A stretch of DNA of 64,000 bases from the NCBI GenBank assembly GCA_963710205.1, contig CAVPZG010000002.1, positions 1 through 64,000 on the forward strand, given 5' to 3'. This document shows, piece by piece, positions 54,200 through 63,125 of the stretch. Position 1 is the stretch's first letter. The number at the start of each line of letters is the position of its first letter. The position numbers and the translations under genes were made by a program. The DNA comes from Pacificimonas sp963710205. GTDB lineage: Bacteria > Pseudomonadota > Alphaproteobacteria > Sphingomonadales > Sphingomonadaceae. A model generated the notes under the pieces. The model was not told where the DNA came from, did no database searches, and saw nothing but the letters and a program-made list of their open reading frames with translations.

Positions 54200-55864
54200 A
54201 TGGATCAGAATTTCGCGCCCAGCACTGCTGGCAGCACACCTGCTTTCACAGCGCCCGGCGCTGCCTCCGTAGGAAGCGTCATTGGCCAGATCCGTGAAAT
54301 TGACGGCGGTAGCGCAGTCTGCCGTTTCGAACTGGCTGCGTTGACGGAGCTTCGCAACCATTCCGACCAGACTGTTGCCAGCTCCGGCCAGATTGGCAGC
54401 CAGGTGAAAGTGAAGGTCGGCGACTTCTGGCTGCTCGGAAATGTGCGCAACCTGCGTGCGGACCCGCAGCGCGAGGAAGCCGTCCTTTGCAGCGTCGATT
54501 TCCTTGGCGAGGGCAATGAGGCGCAGGATGGCACGCTGACCGCCTTCCGCCGCGGCGTAACGCGGTATCCTATGCCTGGCACGGCCATCTATACGGTGAG
54601 CCGCGACGACCTGGGCGCGGTCTTCAAGGCAGACGAGCGCGCGCATATCGAAATCGGCACGGTTTACCCGACCGAGGATGTTCGCGGCGCCCTCTTCATC
54701 GATCCCATGCTTGGCAAGCATTTCGCGCTGCTGGGATCGACGGGTACGGGTAAGTCGACAAGCGCCGCGCTAATCCTGCATCGCATCATTGATCAGAACC
54801 CCGAGGGTCATGTCGTCATGCTGGACCCGCACGGGGAATATTCGGCGGCGTTTTCGTCAAACGGCCAGATTTTCAACGTCGATAACCTGGCGCTCCCCTA
54901 CTGGCTGATGAATTTCGAAGAGCATTGCGAAGTCTTCATCACCACGGAAGGCTCCGAAAAAGAGATGGACATGGACATTCTCGCCAAGTGCATCCTGCAG
55001 GCGCGGATGAAAAGCCGCATCGCGCAGTCGCTTGGCAAACTGACCGTCGACTCGCCGGTGCCCTATCTGCTGAGCGACCTGATCGCGGCCATTTCCGCGG
55101 GCATGGGCAAGCTCGACAAGGCCAATGACAGCGCGCCCTATATGCGCCTCAAGTCCAAGGTTGAGGAACTGAAAGGCGATCCACGCTATGCCTTCATGTT
55201 CAATGGTCTTTTGGTGTCCGACACCATGGCCGACTTCCTGTCGAAGATTTTCCGTCTGCCCGCAGAGGGCAAGCCGATCTCGGTCATCGACCTTTCCGGC
55301 GTGCCGACCGATATCGTCACGGTCGTTGTCGCTGTTCTGTCACGCCTGACCTTCGATTATGCGATCTGGTCGCGCCGCGAGCCGCAGCGGCCCATCCTGC
55401 TCGTGTGCGAGGAAGCCCATCGCTATGTTCCCTCCGACCGCTCCACCGCGCCCAGCGCCGTCCGCAAGGTGCTGGAATCGATCGCCAAGGAAGGCCGTAA
55501 GTACGGTGTGTCACTCGGCCTTATTACGCAGCGTCCGTCCGACCTTGCCGAGGGTGTCCTGTCACAATGCGGCACGATCATCGCCATGCGCCTCAACAAC
55601 GAGCGTGACCAGAATCATGTCAAGAATGCGATGCCGGAAGGCGCGCGCGGTTTCCTCGACGCCATCCCTGCCCTCCGCAACCGGGAATGTATCGTTTGCG
55701 GCGAGGGTGTGAACATTCCCATCCGTGTCCGCCTTGACGATCTGGAAGCGCATCTGCGCCCGGCGTCCGACGATCCGATGTTCAGCGAGCTCTGGAAAGA
55801 GACCGGCGGCGAGGCCGAAATTCTCGACCGCGTCATCCATCGCTGGCGCGGTCAGGGACGCTAG
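54200..55864 (+). CDS. HerA-type DUF87 ATPase
   Basis: 554 residues. N-terminal beta-rich HAS-barrel-like domain (about residues 20-110), then the ATPase: Walker A LLGSTGTGKSTSAALIL near residue 175-191, Walker B ILLVCEEAHRYVP near 398-410, sensor region LGLITQRPSDLAEGVLSQCG, and the arginine finger region NERDQNHVKNAMPEGARGF. HerA translocases move DNA in recombination repair with NurA; no NurA-like gene is seen within this window. Alphaproteobacteria often carry a lone HerA. The following minus-strand dipeptidase gene is convergent, 3 bases apart. Confidence 0.88.
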   Translation: MDQNFAPSTAGSTPAFTAPGAASVGSVIGQIREIDGGSAVCRFELAALTELRNHSDQTVASSGQIGSQVKVKVGDFWLLGNVRNLRADPQREEAVLCSVDFLGEGNEAQDGTLTAFRRGVTRYPMPGTAIYTVSRDDLGAVFKADERAHIEIGTVYPTEDVRGALFIDPMLGKHFALLGSTGTGKSTSAALILHRIIDQNPEGHVVMLDPHGEYSAAFSSNGQIFNVDNLALPYWLMNFEEHCEVFITTEGSEKEMDMDILAKCILQARMKSRIAQSLGKLTVDSPVPYLLSDLIAAISAGMGKLDKANDSAPYMRLKSKVEELKGDPRYAFMFNGLLVSDTMADFLSKIFRLPAEGKPISVIDLSGVPTDIVTVVVAVLSRLTFDYAIWSRREPQRPILLVCEEAHRYVPSDRSTAPSAVRKVLESIAKEGRKYGVSLGLITQRPSDLAEGVLSQCGTIIAMRLNNERDQNHVKNAMPEGARGFLDAIPALRNRECIVCGEGVNIPIRVRLDDLEAHLRPASDDPMFSELWKETGGEAEILDRVIHRWRGQGR

Positions 55865-55867
55865 CGC

Positions 55868-57124
55868 CTATTCAGCGCCGCTTTCCGCTGCGACGGTAAA
55901 TAGCATCTCGCTTGGGCCGCGCTCCTTTTGCAGCCGGGCCGCAGTCCGTTCGGCCTGTTCGAGCGCACGCAGGATGTTGCCACTGCTGATTTTTTGGAGA
56001 TCTTCGGCGGAATAGCCGCGGGTCAGCAGCTCAGCGAACAGATTTGGGTAACTGGCAACGGTTTCGAGGCCGAGCGGATAGCTGTCGACACCATCGAAAT
56101 CGCCGCCAATGCCGATATGGTCGATTCCGGCGACCTTGCGGATATGATCGATATGATCGGCGGCATCCCTGACGCTGGCCTTCGGCGCAGGGTTCGCCTC
56201 CTGCCACTTCGTCATCTCCGCCTCGACCACATCAGGCCGGCCGGCGTAGAGGCTTTCCAGACGCGCGCGCTGGGCGGCTTCGTCAGCCCAGTACTGGCGG
56301 CGGGCTTCGTTCAGAAAACCCTCGACGAAGGTCACCATGATGACGCCGCCATTATCCTTGAGGCGGCGCAGGATGTCGTCAGGCACGTTGCGCGGATGGC
56401 CGGTGACCGTCAGCGCGCTGGAATGCGAAAAGATGACGGGGGCCGCGGCGACATCCAGCGCATCGGCCATGGTTGCCGGCGACACATGACTAAGATCGAC
56501 CAGCATGCCGAGCCGGTTCATCTCGCGCACGACCTCCTCCCCGAACGGGCTCAGACCATCCGATCTGGGCGCATCGGTCGCACTGTCCGCCCAATCGATC
56601 GTTCTTGAATGGGTCAGGGTCATGTAACGGACACCGAGGTCGTACATGCTTCTCAGGACGCCGAGCGAGTTGGCGATGCCGTTGCCGCCCTCGATACCGT
56701 ACATGCCCGCGACCTTGCCCGTCGCCATGATCCGGCGGACATCCGCGGCTGATGACGCCTTCTCCATGGTTCCGGGATTGGCGGCAATGAGACGGTCGGT
56801 CAGGTCGATCTGCTCCATCACCTGCACGACGGCGTCAGGCTCGGGCAGCGCGGCGGAGACATAAACCGACCAGAATTGCGCGCCAACGCCGCCCGCCTTC
56901 ATTCCCGATGCGTCGGTGACGATCTTTCCTTCAAAACGCTTTGCCAGAACATCATAGGGAAAATCGGAAAGGCGGGACGCGTTGTTCTCGCGGATCGCAT
57001 AGGGCAGATCGTTGTGACCATCGAAAACAGGCTGCTGCGCCAGGATAGCGCGCGCTTCCGCCAGATTATCCTGAGCGGCCGCAGGCGTCGTGAGCAGGGC
57101 GAGAACAGCAAGCGTACGGATCAT
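55868..57124 (-). CDS. Exported membrane dipeptidase (peptidase M19)
   Basis: 418 residues. Signal peptide RTLAVLALLTTPAAA. Zinc ligands: FDGHNDLPYAIRE (His-x-Asp near 37), Glu in YGIEGGNGIA, His in DLSHVSPATM and FSHSSALTV, and Asp in IGGDFDGVDSYPLGLE. This is the renal-dipeptidase-like M19 family, hydrolysing dipeptides with D or L residues, probably in the periplasm. It is 45 bases after kup on the minus strand and may be read through from it. Its start codon region shows no strong ribosome site. Confidence 0.93.
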   Translation of the reverse strand: MIRTLAVLALLTTPAAAQDNLAEARAILAQQPVFDGHNDLPYAIRENNASRLSDFPYDVLAKRFEGKIVTDASGMKAGGVGAQFWSVYVSAALPEPDAVVQVMEQIDLTDRLIAANPGTMEKASSAADVRRIMATGKVAGMYGIEGGNGIANSLGVLRSMYDLGVRYMTLTHSRTIDWADSATDAPRSDGLSPFGEEVVREMNRLGMLVDLSHVSPATMADALDVAAAPVIFSHSSALTVTGHPRNVPDDILRRLKDNGGVIMVTFVEGFLNEARRQYWADEAAQRARLESLYAGRPDVVEAEMTKWQEANPAPKASVRDAADHIDHIRKVAGIDHIGIGGDFDGVDSYPLGLETVASYPNLFAELLTRGYSAEDLQKISSGNILRALEQAERTAARLQKERGPSEMLFTVAAESGAE

Positions 57125-57169
57125 TGACGGCCTTTCGGATTGTCTTGCCGCCCTTCTAGCGTGCCTGCG

Positions 57170-59080
57170 TCAGATTTCCACCTGGCTGCCGAGTTCCACC
57201 ACACGGTTCGTTGGCAGGTTGAAGAATTCCATCGCCGTCGCGCTGTTCCTGAGCATCCAGGCGAACAGCTTTTCCCGCCACAATATCATGCCGGGCTTAT
57301 CCGCAGCGATCAAAGTCTGCCGCGACAGGAAGAAGCTGGTCGACATCATGTCGAATTTCGGACCGCAGACACCCTCGATCTCGGCCAGCGCCTTTGGAAT
57401 ATCGGTGGCCTGCAGAAAGCCATAGCGCAGCACGATGCGGAAAAAGCCCTCGCCCAAATCCGTCACGGCACAGCGCTCGCCGACATCGATATAGGGGACC
57501 TCTTCGATCTGCACGGTCAGGATGACGACCCGCTCGTGAATCACCTTGTTATGCTTCATGTTGTGGAGAAGGGCGTGCGGGACGCCTGCCGCCTGCGACG
57601 CCATGAAGATGGCCGTGCCCGGTACGCGTGTCGCGCTGCCAGAGGCGGACTTCACGAAAACCTCCATCGGCATACCCGCCTCCTGCATGCGCTGGCGCAT
57701 CAGGAAACGTCCGCGCGCCCAGGTCGTGAGAAGCGTGAAGACGATCGCGCCAACCAGCAGCGGAAACCAGCCGCCTTCGGGAATTTTGGTCAGATTCGCT
57801 GCGAAATAGGCGCCGTCGACGATGAAGAAAACCGCCAGCAGGGGAATGGATACCCACGGTTTCCACTTCCAGACCGTGAACAGCAACACCGCGAGGAGCG
57901 CGGTGTCGATCAGCATCGCGCCTGTCACGGCGATGCCATAGGCCGCCGCGAGGTTGGACGAGTTGCGGAAGGTGAGCACGAGTACCAGAACCGCGATCAG
58001 AAGCGCCCAGTTGATGACCGGAATATAGATCTGGTTGGCTTCGCTTTCCGACGTGTGCACGGTCGACAGACGCGGAACGAAACCGAGCTGGATGGCCTGG
58101 TGCGTGACGCTGAACGCACCGGAAATCACCGCCTGGCTGGCAATGAAGGTGGCAGCGGTCGCAAGAAAAACCAGGGGCAGGCGCAGCGTTTCGGGTGCAA
58201 GCATGAAGAAAGGCGATTTGATCGCCTCCGCCGCCGCGGCCGCGTCAAGGTTCATGACGAGCGCTGCCTGCCCCATATAGTTGATGAGAAGCGCGGGCAT
58301 GACGAACCAGAGCCAGCTGATGGAGAGCGGCTTGCGGCCGAAATGGCCCATGTCGGAATAAAGCGCCTCGGCGCCAGTGACAGCGAGAACGACCGAGCCA
58401 AGGGCGAGGAAGGCAAGCATACCGTCGGTTATGAAAAACCGCAGGGCATTGAGCGGGTTCAGCATCGCCAGGATGATCTCAGGGTGCTGGACGATCTGGA
58501 TCAGGCCAAGCGTTGCGATGGTGAAAAAATAGACCAGCATCACCGGTCCGAACATCGCCCCGACCTTGGCCGTGCCGCGCGACTGGATGAAAAACAGAAA
58601 CACCAGCAGACCGATGGCAATCGGAATGACCAGCGGTTGCAGACCCGGATTTACCACCGTCAGCCCCTCAACCGCAGACAGCACGGAAATGGCGGGTGTG
58701 ATCATGGAGTTGCCGTAAAAAAGCGCGGTGGCGAAGACGCCGAGAACCACGATGACCTTGCCCCACCGCGCGCGTTCCGTACTGCGTGAAATGAGCGCCA
58801 GCAGGGCAAGGCTGCCGCCTTGCCCCTTGTTATCGGCGCGCATCAGGATGCTGACATATTGCACGGTGACGACCAGCGTCATCGACCAGAAGATCAGGCT
58901 GATGACGCCGTAAACGTGAAGCGGATCGAGCGCGAGCGGATGCGCGCCCACGAACGTCTCGCGAAAGGCGTAAAGCGGCGATGTACCGATATCGCCGAAG
59001 ACAATGCCGATTGCACCAAGTGCAAGCTTCGCCGTCGCCATGTGGCGGTCTTCGCCGGTCAGTTTCTGATCGTGGGCCAT
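57170..59080 (-). CDS. kup: Potassium transporter Kup
   Basis: 636 residues from the ATG at 59080 (MAHDQKLTGEDRH); the upstream ATG at 59149 adds 23 residues of unlikely Arg-rich sequence. Twelve membrane segments, with the family blocks GAIGIVFGDIGTSPLYAFRE near the start, RADNKGQGG and ALFYGNSMITPAISVLSAVEG, and a C-terminal cytoplasmic domain of about 180 residues ending QVEI. It takes up potassium with protons, mostly under low-K or acid conditions. It is divergent from mltA. Confidence 0.95.
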   Translation of the reverse strand: MAHDQKLTGEDRHMATAKLALGAIGIVFGDIGTSPLYAFRETFVGAHPLALDPLHVYGVISLIFWSMTLVVTVQYVSILMRADNKGQGGSLALLALISRSTERARWGKVIVVLGVFATALFYGNSMITPAISVLSAVEGLTVVNPGLQPLVIPIAIGLLVFLFFIQSRGTAKVGAMFGPVMLVYFFTIATLGLIQIVQHPEIILAMLNPLNALRFFITDGMLAFLALGSVVLAVTGAEALYSDMGHFGRKPLSISWLWFVMPALLINYMGQAALVMNLDAAAAAEAIKSPFFMLAPETLRLPLVFLATAATFIASQAVISGAFSVTHQAIQLGFVPRLSTVHTSESEANQIYIPVINWALLIAVLVLVLTFRNSSNLAAAYGIAVTGAMLIDTALLAVLLFTVWKWKPWVSIPLLAVFFIVDGAYFAANLTKIPEGGWFPLLVGAIVFTLLTTWARGRFLMRQRMQEAGMPMEVFVKSASGSATRVPGTAIFMASQAAGVPHALLHNMKHNKVIHERVVILTVQIEEVPYIDVGERCAVTDLGEGFFRIVLRYGFLQATDIPKALAEIEGVCGPKFDMMSTSFFLSRQTLIAADKPGMILWREKLFAWMLRNSATAMEFFNLPTNRVVELGSQVEI

Positions 59081-59217
59081 ATTCCGTCGGGCGCGCCAAT
59101 TCGGCGCGTCATCTCGCAGGTGCAGCAAAAAGAGGCGCGCGCCTAGCACGCGGCGAGCGGCGGAGCAAATCTATCCTGTCTGGGGGGATTCCCGTCAGCG
59201 CGAAGCCACGCTAAGTC

Positions 59218-60495
59218 GTGGCGTCATTCCTTTCCGCTGGATCGCTTCCCTTGCGCCTGATTGCCCTTATTCTGCTAGTTCTCGTCAGTGCCTGCACAAG
59301 CCGCGTCGCGGCTCCGGATCAACCTGCGTCTGCACCGCGAGGCCCCGCCTCTCCGCCGCCGCCCCCGCTTTCGCCCTCGCAGCCCGAGAATGCGAAGGAA
59401 GCGGGGATCACCTTGCACCGCTTTGCCGATATTCCAGGCTGGCGCGACGCGGACGTGACATCAGCGCTCGCCGCCTTTCGGAAAAGCTGCCGCGGCGTTA
59501 CCCGCCGTGCGGACCCGTCGCAGCTCGCGATTTCGGATGACTGGCTCGCGCCCTGTGACGCTGCCGCGAATGCCAGCGACGCGCGCGGCTTTTTCGAGGC
59601 GAGTTTCACACCCGTGCGCGTGGCCGAAGGCAAGGCGTTCGTAACGGGTTATTACGAGCCGGAAATCGAGGGATGCCGGCAGCCGACGCCGACCTGCAAC
59701 ACGCCTATCTACGCGCCGCCTGAAGACCTTGTCCGTGTGGAACAGCCCGACCCTGAAAATCCCGGCAAGACGAAGCTGATGAAGGGCATGGTCGATGCAA
59801 ACGGGGTCTATTCGCTCTATCACGACCGCGCCGCCATAGACGCGGGCGCGCTCGGCAAGCGCGGGCTGGAAATTGCCTATGCCAAGGATCCTGTCGAGCT
59901 GTTCTTCCTGCAGATTCAGGGGTCGGGCCGCCTGCGCCTGCCCGATGGTAGCGTCATGCGGATCGGCTATGCCGACCAGAACGGCCGGGAATATGTCGGA
60001 ATTGGACGGCGATTGAAGGAAATCGACCCGCAATGGACGGGCGGCGCGAGCATGCAGGGCATCATGTCCTGGCTGCGCACCTATCCCGACCGGGGCCGCG
60101 CGTTGATGCATGAGAACAAGAGCTATATCTTCTTCAAGGAACTGACCGGGGACGGTCCATTGGGTGCGATGGGGACGCCGGTAACGCCGGAAGTGTCGCT
60201 GGCGACCGATCCGCGGTTCGTCACCTTGGGCGCGCCCGTGTTCCTGACGACCCGCTACACGGGCGAGGACAGGCGCATGCACCCCTTTTCGAAACTGATG
60301 GTGGCGCAGGACACCGGCGGCGCGATCAAGGGATCGAACCGCTTTGACCTGTTCTGGGGTGCGGGTGAACGGGCGCGCACCATTGCGGGCGGGCTGTCGT
60401 CTCCCGGCGACGCGTGGATCCTGATCCCCAACGCGGCGGCGGCGCGGCTGCGGCAGACAATGCAGCTGTCGGCGCTGGACATCCCCGCCAGCTGA
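59218..60495 (+). CDS. mltA: Membrane-bound lytic murein transglycosylase A
   Basis: 425 residues from a GTG. Lipoprotein signal with lipobox LVSACTSR (Cys near residue 24), so an outer-membrane lipoprotein. The catalytic 3D domain is at the C-terminus: VAQDTGGAIKGSNRFDLFWG with the Asp residues near 362-376. A signature FVTGYYEPEIEG sits near residue 141. It cuts peptidoglycan glycan strands to form 1,6-anhydro ends. The next gene, smr, starts 2 bases past its stop. Confidence 0.94.
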   Translation: MASFLSAGSLPLRLIALILLVLVSACTSRVAAPDQPASAPRGPASPPPPPLSPSQPENAKEAGITLHRFADIPGWRDADVTSALAAFRKSCRGVTRRADPSQLAISDDWLAPCDAAANASDARGFFEASFTPVRVAEGKAFVTGYYEPEIEGCRQPTPTCNTPIYAPPEDLVRVEQPDPENPGKTKLMKGMVDANGVYSLYHDRAAIDAGALGKRGLEIAYAKDPVELFFLQIQGSGRLRLPDGSVMRIGYADQNGREYVGIGRRLKEIDPQWTGGASMQGIMSWLRTYPDRGRALMHENKSYIFFKELTGDGPLGAMGTPVTPEVSLATDPRFVTLGAPVFLTTRYTGEDRRMHPFSKLMVAQDTGGAIKGSNRFDLFWGAGERARTIAGGLSSPGDAWILIPNAAAARLRQTMQLSALDIPAS

Positions 60496-60496
60496 A

Positions 60497-61015
60497 GTGG
60501 TGAAGCGGACGCCTCTGCCGCCGCAGGACCGCGCACTGTGGGACGGTGTGGCCAAAGGCGTTCGCCCGCTCCAGAAAAAGACCGCGAAGCCGGAGCACCG
60601 GTTCCCCCGTGTCAACGTCCGCGACCATGCGCCAGACGCGCCAACGATGCGCCCCAATGCCTATCTGGCCGCACCGGAACGCGCCTCTCTGGACGGCGGC
60701 TGGGACCGCCGGGTTCGGAAGGGGCAGGTGACGGTCGACCGTACCGTCGACCTGCACGGCGCGACACGCGACGGTGCCTATGCGCTGCTGGAACGCGCGG
60801 TGCATGGCGCGAGCCGCGACAATCTCCGCACGCTGTTGGTCATCACCGGCAAACCGCGCGGTGAAGACGAGGCGCCGCGCGGGATCATCGCCAAGAGCCT
60901 TCCCGTCTGGCTGGAGACCCCGCAGCTCCGCCCCTACATCGCCGCAACCCGCCGCGCGCATCAACGCCACGGCGGCGCGGGCGCGGTTTATGTTATTTTG
61001 CGGCGGGCGCGGTGA
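60497..61015 (+). CDS. Smr/MutS2 domain protein
   Basis: 172 residues from a GTG. N-terminal basic region (KRTPLPPQDRALWDGVAKGVRP), then the Smr domain with DLHGATRDGAYALLERAVHG at about residues 88-107 (the DLH motif) and VITGKPRGED, ending RRAHQRHGGAGAVYVILRR, the GxGxxxV-like end. Smr domains nick DNA or act on RNA in ribosome rescue and mismatch-linked processes. It is co-transcribed with mltA. Confidence 0.9.
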   Translation: MVKRTPLPPQDRALWDGVAKGVRPLQKKTAKPEHRFPRVNVRDHAPDAPTMRPNAYLAAPERASLDGGWDRRVRKGQVTVDRTVDLHGATRDGAYALLERAVHGASRDNLRTLLVITGKPRGEDEAPRGIIAKSLPVWLETPQLRPYIAATRRAHQRHGGAGAVYVILRRAR

Positions 61016-61144
61016 CCCATATCGGTTCCGCCGCAATATCTGACAAATTCTTGCTGGAAGGCGATGGCCCCCGACACTGCTGACACCATGCTGTCAGCAG
61101 GGGTATGGCAATGTGCGCTTGTTCAAAAGGAAAGGAACAAGCCA

Positions 61145-61522
61145 ATGACTGACATAAGCACCGCGCAGGTGGTTTTCACTGAAATTCCCGCCGCTGATCC
61201 CGACCGTGCCTGCAAATTCTATGAAACCCTTTTGCAGGGCAGGCTGGTCAGGGATGATAATGGCCCGAATCCGATCTGGATGCTGCCTCATTCCGAGCAC
61301 GGCCATTCCGCCGGACATGTTTACCCTGGACAGCCAGCAAGTGACGGCAATGGCATGACGGCGCATTTCGCTGTTGACGGTGCGCTGTCCGATGCCATGG
61401 AACGGGTTCGAAGGGGCGGAGGCGAAGTGGTATCCGATGTGATCGACATTCCAATTGGCTCATTCTTCTACGCGAGGGATAGCGAGGGCAACAGCCTCGG
61501 TTTGTTCAAATATAAGCGCTGA
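61145..61522 (+). CDS. VOC family protein (glyoxalase-like)
   Basis: 125 residues from the ATG at 61145, with AAAGGAAAGGA 6-16 bases ahead; the upstream ATG at 61064 is not used. One VOC module repeat pair: FTEIPAADPDRACKFYETLLQ at the start and EGNSLGLFKYKR with the Glu ligand near the end. A small enzyme or antidote of unknown substrate. The stop overlaps the ATG of the WYL regulator by one base (TGATG), so the two are coupled and the regulator may control it. Confidence 0.87.
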   Translation: MTDISTAQVVFTEIPAADPDRACKFYETLLQGRLVRDDNGPNPIWMLPHSEHGHSAGHVYPGQPASDGNGMTAHFAVDGALSDAMERVRRGGGEVVSDVIDIPIGSFFYARDSEGNSLGLFKYKR

Positions 61523-62217
61523 TGCGGAGAGCCGACCGCCTTTTCCAGATCGTGCAATATCTGCGCGGCGGTCGGCTCGTCACTGCGGCCAGACTGGCTG
61601 AATGGCTGGAGGTTTCGCCGCGCACCATCTACCGCGATATCGCTGATCTGCAGGCGACCGGCCTTCCCATAGATGGAGAGGCGGGCGTCGGCTATGTCAT
61701 GCGAGGTGGCTATGACCTGCCGCCGCTCATGTTCACGAGGGACGAGATTGTCGCGCTGGTCGCCGGCATTCGCATGGTGAAATCCTGGGGCGGTATCAGC
61801 ATGGCGCGCGCCGCTGCCGAGGCTCTGGTGAAGATCGAACTGGTTCTGCCGGATGGCGAGCGGGCGCGCGTAGCCGGCACGACCGTCTTCGCACCGCCAA
61901 TGGAACTGACGGAGGACGTCCGCAAACGTATCGATGTGATCGAAAATGCCATCGACACCCACCAGATCCTGCGCTTCGATTATGAGGATCAGCATGGAAG
62001 CGAAACGACACGCAGCGTGCACCCGCTGGGATTGTGGTTCTGGGGCAAGGTCTGGACGCTGCTCGCGTGGTGCGAAACGCGCGCCGATTTCCGCATGTTT
62101 CGGCTTGATCGGACGTCAGGAGTGGAAATGACGGGGAAGCTGTACAAGCCCGCCGCCGAACGATCACTGGCGGAATGTCTTCGCCGTTATGAAGCCCAAT
62201 TCGGACCGCAAGCATGA
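61522..62217 (+). CDS. YafY-type WYL-domain transcriptional regulator
   Basis: 231 residues. N-terminal winged helix of the YafY/DeoR type (RRADRLFQIVQYLRGGRLVT, then EWLEVSPRTIYRDIADLQATG), a middle helical linker, and a C-terminal WYL domain (QILRFDYEDQHGSETTRSVHPLGLWFW, ending near KTLLAWCETRADFRMFRLDR-like TLLAWCETRADFR). WYL domains bind nucleotides or other ligands. Coupled to the VOC gene by overlapping start/stop. It is not a phage or CRISPR-associated WYL gene; no such neighbours are present. Confidence 0.9.
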   Translation: MRRADRLFQIVQYLRGGRLVTAARLAEWLEVSPRTIYRDIADLQATGLPIDGEAGVGYVMRGGYDLPPLMFTRDEIVALVAGIRMVKSWGGISMARAAAEALVKIELVLPDGERARVAGTTVFAPPMELTEDVRKRIDVIENAIDTHQILRFDYEDQHGSETTRSVHPLGLWFWGKVWTLLAWCETRADFRMFRLDRTSGVEMTGKLYKPAAERSLAECLRRYEAQFGPQA

Positions 62218-62259
62218 CGTGCCGGTCAATGCTGGACCGTCAGCTGGAACGAAATCCAG

Positions 62260-62613
62260 CTAAACCGTAAAGCTCTCGCCGCAGCCGCACATGCCCTTGG
62301 CATTGGGATTTTCGAAGGTGAAGCCCGCCGTAAAATCGTCCTCCTGCCAGTCCATGCGGCTGCCGATCAGATAGAGCAGCGAGGGACCGTCGACGAACAG
62401 CGGTCCGGCGGGCGTTTCGACCCTTTCATCGGTAGGCTCAGGAGTGTCCACATAGTCGATGCTGTACGCGAGGCCGGAACAACCGCGGCGCGGAGTGGAC
62501 AGGCGCACCCCAGCGGTGCCTTCGGGAGCGGACAACATCAGGTCTTCAATGCGCGCAATGGCCCTGTCGGTCAGCGTGATCGGCGCGGGGCGTTCTCTGG
62601 TTCTGGTGGCCAT
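62260..62613 (-). CDS. sufA: Fe-S cluster assembly scaffold, HesB/IscA family
   Basis: 117 residues. HesB/IscA fold with the three conserved Cys: one in RRGCSGLAYSID and two in GMCGCGESFTV at the C-terminus. It accepts and delivers [Fe-S] clusters. It is the last of three minus-strand suf genes and overlaps the DUF59 gene at one base. The N-terminal 12 residues are basic (RTRERPAPITLTD). The name sufA is used by context; an ErpA-type role is possible. Confidence 0.92.
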   Translation of the reverse strand: MATRTRERPAPITLTDRAIARIEDLMLSAPEGTAGVRLSTPRRGCSGLAYSIDYVDTPEPTDERVETPAGPLFVDGPSLLYLIGSRMDWQEDDFTAGFTFENPNAKGMCGCGESFTV

Positions 62614-63125
62614 TACAGCATCCCCAGTTCGAGTTTCGCCTCGTCGGACATCTTGCCGGGATCCCAGGGCGGGTCGAAGGTCAGGTTAACCTCCGCGCTG
62701 CCGACACCGGGAACCGCGCCGGTGCGGATTTCAACCTCGGCCGGCATGGACTCGGCAACAGGGCAGTGCGGCGTGGTCAGCGTCATGGTGACGACCGCGT
62801 GGTCGTCGACGACTTCGACGCCGTAAATCAGGCCGAGATCGTAGATGTTCACGGGGATTTCCGGATCGTAGATTTCACGCAGCGCCTCGATGATCTGCTC
62901 ATAGACCTCGCCGCCCGGCGCGCCCTTGACGGGGGTGTTGGGCTGCGCCTTCAGAAAACCTTCCAGATAGTCCTTGCCGCGCGGGGCATCCTCGGCGACT
63001 TCTTTTGCGGGCTTGCGGTTCGGGCCGTCGAATGCGGGACTTGGCTTGCGGTTGGTGGACTGCAGCGCGGGGTCCATGAATTCGTCCATGGGGCCGGGCA
63101 CCACCGGGCGCTGTTGCTGTGTCAT
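62613..63125 (-). CDS. sufT: DUF59/MIP18-type Fe-S assembly protein SufT
   Basis: 170 residues. The C-terminal 100 residues are the DUF59 domain: EIYDPEIPVNIYDLGLIYGV, then MTLTTPHCPVAESMPAEVE with the conserved Cys, and VNLTFDPPWDPGKMSDEAKLELGM. The N-terminal 60 residues are a polar extension. SufT helps maturation of Fe-S proteins in the Suf system. It overlaps sufS by 4 bp (ATGA) upstream and sufA downstream. Confidence 0.92.
   Translation of the reverse strand: MTQQQRPVVPGPMDEFMDPALQSTNRKPSPAFDGPNRKPAKEVAEDAPRGKDYLEGFLKAQPNTPVKGAPGGEVYEQIIEALREIYDPEIPVNIYDLGLIYGVEVVDDHAVVTMTLTTPHCPVAESMPAEVEIRTGAVPGVGSAEVNLTFDPPWDPGKMSDEAKLELGML

Noticed and set aside
54200..55864. HerA ATPase as part of a phage defence island
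   Set aside because: No SIR2, nuclease, methylase or other defence gene lies nearby; the neighbours are a transporter and a dipeptidase.
57140..58789. Long plus-strand frame opposite kup
   Set aside because: Low-complexity His/Arg/Asp-rich product and full overlap with the conserved minus-strand kup.
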